A stretch of DNA of 5,625 nucleotides, from NCBI GenBank assembly GCA_947505565.1, contig CANNLB010000236.1, positions 1-5,625 of the forward strand, given 5' to 3'. Source of the DNA: Acidobacteriota bacterium (lineage in GTDB: Bacteria > Acidobacteriota > Terriglobia > Bryobacterales > Bryobacteraceae). Both the position numbers and the translations under genes were made by a program. The notes below the pieces were generated by a model. The model was not told the origin of the DNA. It ran no database searches and saw nothing but the letters and a program-made list of their open reading frames with translations. This document shows, one piece after another, positions 1-5,625 of the stretch. The first letter of the stretch is position 1. Each line of letters opens with the position of its first letter.

Positions 1-229
1 TGACGGTTTTTGGCTGCGCGAAACCAGTACGAAGGAGCATCGCCTCCGCTCTGGGAGCGGTCAGGCGCTCCTCATCGGGGAGTGTTTCCAGGACGAGCTC
101 GCCCGCCTTCCGGATATTGACAAGACTCTCCTCGTCCGTCGCTCCCTGAAAATGGCAACCCTTCAGTTCCGGGCACTACGCGTAGCAACCATGCTCCTCC
201 CGTTCGATCACGACGCTCACTCTACGCAA
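1..229 (-). pseudogene. HicB-like antitoxin, interrupted by in-frame TAG, truncated by window edge
   Basis: HicB-family antitoxins bind and neutralise HicA mRNA-interferase toxins and often repress their own operon. Read on the minus strand, codons before 178 give VSVVIEREEHGCYA. After a TAG at 178-176, the same frame continues CPELKGCHFQGATDEE, then SLVNIRKAGELVLETLP, and on to the left edge. This matches the usual HicB order: a VVIE strand, an acidic turn, Y-x-A-Y-CPEL-x-GC, a G-x-T-x-EEA-like turn, and an N-I-R-x-A helix ending L-x-L-E. The TAG sits where the family usually has tyrosine, so one base change from TAC or TAT explains it. The proposed start is TTG at 229, about 8 bases after a GGGGAGGGG stretch; GTG at 220 is an alternative. 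No HicA-like frame is seen upstream, and any downstream partner would be outside the window. A sequencing error, readthrough, or true decay would all fit. Family call from pattern recognition only. Confidence 0.55.
33..72. repeat. Imperfect inverted repeat / stem-loop inside the HicB-like tail
   Basis: Arms read inward as AGGAG (33-37) with CTCCT (68-72), CGCCT (41-45) with AGGCG (63-67), and CCGCTC (46-51) with GAGCGG (55-60). The loop is TGG (52-54). Three bases (38-40) and two bases (61-62) are unpaired. That makes about 16 base pairs in 40 bases. No T-run follows on either strand, so it does not look like an intrinsic terminator. It falls within the HicB-like frame, so part of the symmetry may be chance in GC-rich coding sequence. 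Confidence 0.5.
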
Positions 230-308
230 TCGACTCGCCCCTCCCCATTTTGGTGCCGAGCACGCCGCTGGGAATCATGGCGCGATTTTCACGCAGCCAC
301 CCCCATCC
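230..308. other. Spacer between EEP gene stop and HicB-like frame
   Basis: These 79 bases hold no convincing gene, promoter or terminator. In the minus direction only weak pairings appear, such as a four-base GTGC/GCAC stem, with no T-tract. The purine stretch GGGGAGGGG at its left end (minus-strand reading) could serve as ribosome binding site for the TTG start at 229. Confidence 0.4.
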
Positions 309-1151
309 TCACCCAAACACCGCCATCACCGGCAAATGATCGCTCAGCGCCACCGATTGCGGGTCCTCCAAATTCGTCCGGAAGTTTCCTTCAAACAGGC
401 ACCGCGCCTCCACCAACCGCGCCGCCAGCGGGCCACACACCCAGATGAAGTCGATCCGCCCTTTGGGGGTGATCGGGCTCGACGTAAACGCCTGCCCCAC
501 GCCCTTGGCCGCAAACGTATCCACCAGCCCCGCCTTCACCCACCGCTCATATTCCGGCGCTTCCGGCCGATGATTCAAGTCCCCTTGAAACAAAATCGAC
601 CGCCCGGACTTCTGGTCCTTCTCCATCACCCGCAGCATCCCGTCGATCTCCTTCATCCGGATCTCGCTCTTGTGCGGATTCAAATGCCCCGTATGCACCA
701 CAATCTCCTCGCTCTCAGTCAGAATCACCGCCCGGCCCCAGTGCCGCGTATACAGCTCGGCATCCGTACTACCCGGCGCGTTCTGCGATTCCAGAATCTT
801 ATGCCGCGTCAGCACCGTCCCCGGAAACCCGATCGGATAACCCTTGAACGACGGTACCCCCGGCGGAAACCAAGCCACGTTCATCCCCATCGCCGACCCA
901 ATCCGCTCGGCCGTCCCCTGCGGCACGGATTCTGAAAACGTCACCAAATCGGGCCGGTATAGCAGCAACTCCTGCGCCATCCGCATCGGCTGCTGCGGCG
1001 CCATCGCCCGGAAGCGCTCCCGGTTCTTCTCCGTTTCCGGATATCCCAGGCACGCCAGAATGTTGTAACTCATCGTCCGCAGCCCGCTCTGCGTCTGCGC
1101 CAGGGCCGCCAGCGCGGCGGCCCCTCCTCCCAGTAACATCCTCCGCCGCAT
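309..1151 (-). CDS. Exported endonuclease/exonuclease/phosphatase family hydrolase
   Basis: A 280-residue EEP-fold metal-dependent hydrolase; the fold covers DNase I-like nucleases, sphingomyelinases and inositol-phosphate phosphatases. The N-terminus MRRRMLLGGGAAALAALA looks like an export signal, with an RRxML pattern that could suit the Tat route, and possible cleavage after ALA (about residue 18). Catalytic-fold motifs are all present in order: MSYN with Asn30, SES with Glu74, HTGHL with His156, GDLN at 190-193, Asp211, GRIDF at 231-235 and the terminal SDH at 270-272. It is therefore probably active, with divalent metal. I chose the ATG at 1151 because it overlaps the receptor stop (TAATG) and has GAGG about 11 bases upstream. 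The next ATG at 1139 has its purine run directly abutting it. The frame is open to 1448, but that stretch is an off-frame reading of the receptor gene and lacks a signal peptide. The substrate is unknown; being third in the unit suggests work in the periplasm or outside the cell. Confidence 0.88.
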   Translation of the reverse strand: MRRRMLLGGGAAALAALAQTQSGLRTMSYNILACLGYPETEKNRERFRAMAPQQPMRMAQELLLYRPDLVTFSESVPQGTAERIGSAMGMNVAWFPPGVPSFKGYPIGFPGTVLTRHKILESQNAPGSTDAELYTRHWGRAVILTESEEIVVHTGHLNPHKSEIRMKEIDGMLRVMEKDQKSGRSILFQGDLNHRPEAPEYERWVKAGLVDTFAAKGVGQAFTSSPITPKGRIDFIWVCGPLAARLVEARCLFEGNFRTNLEDPQSVALSDHLPVMAVFG

Positions 1152-1170
1152 TAAAACAGTAACCTCGCGC
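1140..1170 (-). promoter_or_regulatory. TAATG stop-start overlap with upstream GAGG (translational coupling site)
   Basis: The receptor stop TAA (1153-1151) and the EEP ATG (1151-1149) share the A at 1151. On the minus strand GAGG lies about 11 bases before the ATG, inside the last receptor codons. Such overlaps commonly let a terminating ribosome restart on the next gene, which would tie EEP output to receptor translation. The overlap is seen directly; coupling is inferred. Confidence 0.7.
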
Positions 1171-4100
1171 CCATCTGAATCTCCCGCGGTCCGTTCGAAG
1201 TCCGCGTCACCCGCCCAAAGTCCGGCGAGGTAAACGTCCGCTCCGGCGCCGCAAACCGCGGCGTATTCAGAAAGTTCGTAAACACCGCCCGATACTCGAG
1301 CTTCACGCGCTCCGCCCAAATCGGAAAAACCTTCAGCATCGTAAAATCCCAGTTTCGCGTCGTGTCCGTCCGGATGTCGGTCAAGCTCCGGCCCACGTTC
1401 CCCAGCGTAAACGGTGCCGGATTCGTAAACTGCGCCGTATTGAACCACTTATTCAGCCGCGACTGCGGAGACCCGTCCAGCTTGGCGCTCACCCCCGTGC
1501 TATTCGGCCGCTGCGACCCCGCGCCAAACGAGTGGTACGGCGTACCGCCCACAATCTGCATCGGGTTCCCCGAAGCAAACACCACGATGCTCGACATCTG
1601 CCACCCGCCCAGCACCGCGTTCGTCACGCCCCCTTGATTCAGGAACGCCTTCCCCTTGCCCACCGGCAACTCGTACATCACCGCCGCCGTCACCCGGTGC
1701 GAGAAGTCCTCTTCGTTCACCGCCCATTCCCGCTTGAAGTCGAATCGCGTCCGCTCTCGCGCCGGCGCCGCGCCCAGCCACGTCGGAATGCCCGAATAGT
1801 CATCCATCGTCTTCGATTTCGTCACGTTCCCCAGCAGCGTCAGACCCTGCGAAAACCGCTTTTCCACCCGCACATGCCCGCCATGGTAGCTCGCGTTCGC
1901 CCCGTTGTAGTCCCAAATCTCAAACCGCGTAAACTGCGGATACGGCCGTAGCAACTGCCCGCGCTGCACCGTCGCCCGCGCCAGCACCGAATTCCCCGCC
2001 ACCTCCGGCAAGCCGAAGAACGGATTCGGAACCAGCTCGTTCAGGCTGTTCCCCTGCCCCACAAACTGCGGCTCCAGTTCGTTCAGGTCAATCGGCGGCC
2101 GGTTGAACTGCCGCGAAATGTTCCCCGAGTAGCCAATCTCAAGCAGCGTCGTCGCGTTCAACTGCCGCTGCACGTTCACATTCCACTGCATCACATACGG
2201 CACCTTATTGCTGTTCGTGCCCATGATCCCTGATGCGTTCAACCCGAGATTTGTCAGCAGACCCTGCGTCCCGCGTCGCGGTTCCACCAGCGATCCGCCC
2301 GGAAACGGATCTCGCAAATAGTTCGTCGGCCGCGCCCCATCCGCCGACGAGATCATCGTATTCGTCAACGAGAACGATTCGCGCGGCGGCGGCACCGCCT
2401 CGCCAATCTGCGTCTTGTACAGCAGCCCCGCGCCCGCCCGGATCACTGTCTTCGCATTCACCTGGTACGCCATGCCCAACCGCGGCGCAATGTTGTTCCA
2501 GTCCACCGGAATCGTGTTCTCCACATTCTTCAGGTTCCCCTGCCCCGGGAACTCGAGGCCGCCCAGAATCGTCGTCCGCATCCCCGGCTGCAGCTTCGTC
2601 CGGTCAATCCGCGCATTCAGCGGACTCTCCACCGTCGGATTCAAAAACGACATCTGCCCGAACTTGTCCCACATCGGACGCGAAACGTCGTAGCGCACGC
2701 CCAGATTCAGCGTCAGCTTCGACGACACTTTGAAGTCGTCCTGCAGGAAGAACGCCACATAGTCGCTCTTCACGTTCGATACCGACAGCCGCGAGATCGA
2801 TCCGGTCGTCGGCGTCCCCAGCAGGAAGTCCGCGAACGGGTTGCCTTCCAGCAGCGGATTAGCCCGGTTATTGATCCGCCGCGTGAACTGGTCCGAGAAG
2901 TTGAACTGCCCCGCCCGGTCCGAACCGCCGCCCCGGATGTAGTGCTGCCGCCGCCCATCAAAACCAGCCTTCAACAGGTGCCGGCCCATCACCTTCGTCC
3001 ATGTCGCCTGCAGCGCAATCGTGTCCGGCCCCCAATACTGTTGATTCCCTACGCCGATCCCCTGGTAGCCGCCCGTATAGGTGATCGCCGGAAACGCCAC
3101 CGCGTCCGAATACTGCCGGATGTAGTCCGGCAGCCCCGCCTCGGTCGGGCTGAACGGCGTCGTGCACGAATTGAACTGCGTCTGGCAGCCAGACCGCCAC
3201 GCCTGAATGTTCGTATACCGCGTGTACCCCGTCCGCAGGTCGAAAATGCTCGTCGGGCTCACCGTCCACGTATAGCCGGCGACATACTGATAGCTCCGCC
3301 GTGGCCCCCGCCACAGTCCCGTATCGGCCACGTTCGGCGCAGCCCACGTGCTTCCCGGCAGCGTCGGCGGCAGGTCCCGATCAATCAGCCACCGCGAACT
3401 CCGCGCCATCAAATGGTGCTTCACGCTGAAATTGTGGTCCACCTTCACGTCCCATTGGGTCTCATCGTACGGCGTTGAAACCTGGTACGTATTGTTCCCC
3501 AGCGCCGTGAACGGATCCCCCGCCGACCGCCGCTCTTTCGGCACAAAGCTCCAAATCTTCAGCGCCGCCGGATCCATCCGCGCCGCCGGAATCCGGTTAC
3601 CCGGAAACGCCGTCCGCGTCTCGCCCGGCCCCGCCGTCAGCGGATCATAAATCGTAATCAACTCGTTCCGCGTGTTCCGCAAGTTCGAAAAATCGCCCAA
3701 ACCCATCTCCGTCGTCGGCAGGCTCGAACGCGTCGGCTGCCCGGTCGAACGCTGCCGGAACGCCTGATAGTCCCAGAAGAAAAACGTCCGGTTCTTCACA
3801 ATCGGCCCGCCCACCGCCCCGCCGTACGTGTTCTGCCGCAGCGCGCCTTTTTTGAAGCCCGCCGCGTTGCTGAAAAACGGCGTCGCGTCCAGCTTGTCAT
3901 TCCGGAAAAACTCAAACACCGAACCCCGAAACTGGTTCGTCCCGCTCTTCATCGTCAGCGTCACCACCCCGCCGCCCGATTTCCCATACTCGGCCGAAAA
4001 CGTGTTGTTGAGCACCTTCACTTCTTCGGTCGCCTCCATCGACGGGTAGTACACAATCCCCGCCGTCCCGGAACCGCCGCTCCCGCCCTCCGGAATGTTC

Positions 4101-4696
4101 GCCGAAAGCCCGTCCACGATCATTTCATTCGTCACGCCGCGCGAACCGTTAATCGAGAAGTTTGAGGTCGAATTCGTCCCCGGCCGCGACCGGTTGTCCA
4201 CGTTCCCCTGCGGGCTCACGCCCGGTGCCAGAGCCACAAGATACAACGGCGACAAATTCGGCAGCGGCAGCGACTGCACCTGCTTATTCGAAATAAACTG
4301 CCCCGGCGTCGCGTTCGACGTCTCAAGCAGGGGCACCGTCTCCCGAACCTCCACCGTCTCGCTCACGCTGCCCACCGTCAGCCGCAGGTCCACTTGCGCC
4401 CGCTGGTCAATCACCAGATTGATCCCGTCTCGCCGCAGCTTCTGAAATCCCGCCGCCTCGGCCTCCACGCTGTAGTCCCCGAACTGCAGCAACCGCGGGA
4501 AATCGTATCCGCCGTTCTCGTTCGTCACGAAAACATAAGCCGTGCCCGTCGCCAAGTGCGTCGCCCGCACCTTCGCGTTCGGCACCGGCGAACTCTGCGG
4601 ATCCAGCACGCGGCCGTACAACGAGGCCCGAATCGTCTGGGCCGCCAGCGGTAACCCCGCCACCAAAAGCATCAGGAAAGTTACAGTGAGACGCAT
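1151..4696 (-). CDS. Oar-like TonB-dependent receptor with carboxypeptidase-regulatory-like N-terminal domain
   Basis: An outer-membrane beta-barrel receptor expected to import a ligand using TonB-ExbBD energy. Numbering is from ATG 4696 (1181 residues). A clean signal peptide (MRLTVTFLMLLVAGLPLAAQ) is followed by a carboxypeptidase-regulatory-like Ig-type domain at about 24-110 (GRVLDPQSSPVPNAKV, ENGGYDFPRL). A TonB-box-like ETVEV lies at 113-117. The plug runs to about 250 (FSINGSRGVTNEMIVDG, EYGKSGGGVVTLTMKSGTN). The barrel follows, with family landmarks YGGAVGGPIVKNRTFFFWDY near 291-310 and a final strand ending in Phe, typical for BAM insertion. Only two cysteines are present, 504 and 511, probably one surface-loop disulfide. 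A GTG at 4714 just after an in-frame stop would add six residues; I prefer ATG because it begins the signal peptide, though its ribosome site (GAG) is weak. Length and architecture are normal for acidobacterial members. The ligand is unknown; large plant- or microbe-derived oligomers are often suggested for this group. Confidence 0.93.
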   Translation of the reverse strand: MRLTVTFLMLLVAGLPLAAQTIRASLYGRVLDPQSSPVPNAKVRATHLATGTAYVFVTNENGGYDFPRLLQFGDYSVEAEAAGFQKLRRDGINLVIDQRAQVDLRLTVGSVSETVEVRETVPLLETSNATPGQFISNKQVQSLPLPNLSPLYLVALAPGVSPQGNVDNRSRPGTNSTSNFSINGSRGVTNEMIVDGLSANIPEGGSGGSGTAGIVYYPSMEATEEVKVLNNTFSAEYGKSGGGVVTLTMKSGTNQFRGSVFEFFRNDKLDATPFFSNAAGFKKGALRQNTYGGAVGGPIVKNRTFFFWDYQAFRQRSTGQPTRSSLPTTEMGLGDFSNLRNTRNELITIYDPLTAGPGETRTAFPGNRIPAARMDPAALKIWSFVPKERRSAGDPFTALGNNTYQVSTPYDETQWDVKVDHNFSVKHHLMARSSRWLIDRDLPPTLPGSTWAAPNVADTGLWRGPRRSYQYVAGYTWTVSPTSIFDLRTGYTRYTNIQAWRSGCQTQFNSCTTPFSPTEAGLPDYIRQYSDAVAFPAITYTGGYQGIGVGNQQYWGPDTIALQATWTKVMGRHLLKAGFDGRRQHYIRGGGSDRAGQFNFSDQFTRRINNRANPLLEGNPFADFLLGTPTTGSISRLSVSNVKSDYVAFFLQDDFKVSSKLTLNLGVRYDVSRPMWDKFGQMSFLNPTVESPLNARIDRTKLQPGMRTTILGGLEFPGQGNLKNVENTIPVDWNNIAPRLGMAYQVNAKTVIRAGAGLLYKTQIGEAVPPPRESFSLTNTMISSADGARPTNYLRDPFPGGSLVEPRRGTQGLLTNLGLNASGIMGTNSNKVPYVMQWNVNVQRQLNATTLLEIGYSGNISRQFNRPPIDLNELEPQFVGQGNSLNELVPNPFFGLPEVAGNSVLARATVQRGQLLRPYPQFTRFEIWDYNGANASYHGGHVRVEKRFSQGLTLLGNVTKSKTMDDYSGIPTWLGAAPARERTRFDFKREWAVNEEDFSHRVTAAVMYELPVGKGKAFLNQGGVTNAVLGGWQMSSIVVFASGNPMQIVGGTPYHSFGAGSQRPNSTGVSAKLDGSPQSRLNKWFNTAQFTNPAPFTLGNVGRSLTDIRTDTTRNWDFTMLKVFPIWAERVKLEYRAVFTNFLNTPRFAAPERTFTSPDFGRVTRTSNGPREIQMGARLLF

Positions 4697-4742
4697 ACCG
4701 CTCAGGCTACCCACTTTCAGTTACGCCATCGTGGCGGGAGAG
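4697..4742 (-). promoter_or_regulatory. Gap before receptor gene: weak ribosome site and alternative GTG start
   Basis: The minus strand reads an in-frame TAA, then CTG AAA GTG GGT AGC CTG AGC GGT before ATG 4696. GAGCGGT just before the ATG is a poor Shine-Dalgarno; no better one precedes GTG 4714. No -35/-10 pair is evident, fitting readthrough transcription from the TPR gene. Confidence 0.4.
4724..4736 (-). other. Small hairpin in the TPR-receptor gap
   Basis: On the minus strand CGCCA-CGA-TGGCG makes a perfect five-pair stem with a three-base loop, six bases after the TPR stop codon. No T-run follows, so it is not a standard terminator. It could protect a processed mRNA end or reduce readthrough between the two genes, or be chance. 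Confidence 0.35.
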
Positions 4743-5625
4743 TTACTGTTTCGCCAGTTCTCTCGCCAACTCCAGATTCCGCCGCGCCTCCGCATTCCCC
4801 GGCTGCAAACGCACCACCTCCCCAAACGCCCGCGCCGCGTCGCCAAATCGTTCGAGCTCCCCGTAGGCCACCCCCAGCGCCATCTGCGCCTCCGCCAACC
4901 CCGGATTCAACCCCACCGCCGCCTCCAAGTGCGGCAGCGCCCGCCGCCCCTGCCCCGCCTCCTGCAACAGCCGCCCCAGGTTGTACTGCGCCTCGGCATA
5001 CTCCGGGTCCGCCTTCACCGCCCGCTCAAAATAGGGAATCGCCCGCGTATACCGCCCCTCCTGCGCCTCCAGCCGCCCGTAGCTGTTGTAGGCTGGCGCA
5101 AACTCCGGATCCGCCGCCAGCGCCCGTTCAAAGTAGCTCCGCGCCCCGGCCAGGTCCCCGCCCGCCTGCGCCAGTAGGCCAAGGTTATGCAACGGCTCCG
5201 GCAGGTACGGCTGCGCCGCGTGCGCCCGCTCCAGATACGGTCCAGCCTCGGCTTTCGGCAGCAGCATCGCCCCCAAGCTGTTCAACGCCTCGGCGAACCC
5301 CGGCTCGGCTGCAATCACCTTCCGCAACTCCGCCGCGCTCCCTTTCGCCAACGCATAGTTGTACCGCACCTGCGTCATCCCCGGATTCAGCCCCAACGCC
5401 CGCTCAAACCACGGCCACGCCAGCCTCGGCTGCTGGGCCCCCACGTACGCCGACGCCAACTCCACCATCCCCTCCACCACCGGCTTCTGCAGCAACGCCC
5501 CGCCCAGCATCCGGATCCCCCGCGCCCGGTCCGCCCCGTCCATTACCAGCGCTTGCCCCAAATAAAGGTTCCGTTCCACCGCCGTCAAACCCTCTGCCCG
5601 ATAAAAGGCCAAATCACCCCGATAC
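4743..5625 (-). CDS. Tetratricopeptide-repeat protein, N-terminus beyond the window
   Basis: 293 codons plus stop are visible and the frame is open through the right edge (it begins YRGDLAFYRAEG), so the true start is outside; TTG at 5612 is a possible but unlikely start. Counting from that TTG, TPR-like helical hairpins fall at about 45-78, 79-105 (shortened), 106-136 (shortened), 137-170, 171-204, 205-238 and 239-272, with a capping helix at 273-289. Units 137-272 are regular 34-residue repeats with the usual pattern: A-x-x-x-N/S-L/Y-G, F-E-R-A-L/V, and D/N-P at the end. TPR solenoids bind partner proteins; no catalytic motif or membrane segment is seen in the visible part. The receptor gene follows after 46 bases (28 if the GTG start is used), so co-transcription is likely. 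In Acidobacteriota such repeats can form the tail of larger proteins, including multihaem cytochromes; the missing N-terminus would decide this. Confidence 0.85.
   Translation of the reverse strand, partial: YRGDLAFYRAEGLTAVERNLYLGQALVMDGADRARGIRMLGGALLQKPVVEGMVELASAYVGAQQPRLAWPWFERALGLNPGMTQVRYNYALAKGSAAELRKVIAAEPGFAEALNSLGAMLLPKAEAGPYLERAHAAQPYLPEPLHNLGLLAQAGGDLAGARSYFERALAADPEFAPAYNSYGRLEAQEGRYTRAIPYFERAVKADPEYAEAQYNLGRLLQEAGQGRRALPHLEAAVGLNPGLAEAQMALGVAYGELERFGDAARAFGEVVRLQPGNAEARRNLELARELAKQ

Noticed and set aside
230..308. Possible terminator after the EEP gene or remnant of a hicA toxin gene
   Set aside because: Only weak stems and no T-run. The three minus-strand frames do not show HicA features such as the conserved GSH segment.
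152..448. Plus-strand 98-codon frame near the left end
   Set aside because: Low-complexity Pro/Thr/Ser composition. It lies opposite the HicB-like frame and the end of the EEP gene, and has no recognisable domain.
1152..1448. N-terminal extension of the EEP gene up to a 379-residue frame
   Set aside because: The added 99 residues are an off-frame reading of the receptor C-terminus, and they would bury a good signal peptide and the TAATG start.
2942..3478. Long plus-strand open frame (178 codons), and similar ones at 336-935, 1532-1951, 2233-2733 and 4542-5177
   Set aside because: Their translations are rich in Arg, Pro and His or Ser, typical of antisense shadows of GC-rich genes. They resemble no family I know, and each lies wholly or almost wholly opposite well-supported genes.
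4724..4736. Hairpin as an intrinsic terminator between TPR and receptor genes
   Set aside because: Five-pair stem followed by TAACTGAAAG rather than a T-tract, in a gap short enough for an operon.
1154..4751. Exact inverted ten-base copies AAACAGTAAC at 1154-1163 and 4742-4751 near both ends of the receptor gene
   Set aside because: Each is explained by codons at a gene end (Leu-Leu-Phe before the receptor stop; Lys-Gln-stop of the TPR gene). They are too short and lack target duplications, so mobile-element ends are not supported.

Overview
The window is GC-rich, and everything I can recognise as coding lies on the minus strand. The best guide to the organism is the large outer-membrane receptor. 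It has an N-terminal carboxypeptidase-regulatory-like domain, an Oar-type plug and barrel, and a barrel end in phenylalanine. This architecture is greatly expanded in Acidobacteriota, especially the Bryobacterales/Solibacter group. That assignment is inferred from protein style and GC content, not from a marker gene.

Reading along the minus strand (right to left), the layout is: (1) 5625-4743, the C-terminal part of a tetratricopeptide-repeat (TPR) protein, whose start lies beyond the right edge; (2) a 46-base gap (28 bases if an alternative GTG start is used) with a small GC-rich hairpin; (3) 4696-1151, a full-length Oar-like TonB-dependent receptor; (4) 1151-309, an exported endonuclease/exonuclease/phosphatase (EEP) family hydrolase, whose ATG shares one base with the receptor stop codon (TAATG); (5) 308-230, a short spacer with no clear signal; (6) 229-1, a HicB-like antitoxin reading frame broken by an in-frame TAG and running off the left edge. 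A long imperfect stem-loop lies in the tail of this last frame.

Genes 1-3 have the spacing of one transcription unit. The receptor would import a ligand across the outer membrane. The EEP protein, apparently exported, could cleave a phosphodiester or phosphomonoester in the periplasm or at the surface. The TPR protein could act as a scaffold. This joint role is inferred from gene order; the substrate cannot be read from the sequence. No promoter is visible for the unit, so it probably lies to the right of the window.

I found no RNA gene, CRISPR array, insertion sequence or convincing terminator. I do not see a clearly new biological system. The points most worth a second look are the receptor/EEP stop-start overlap and the amber-interrupted HicB-like frame with its stem-loop.
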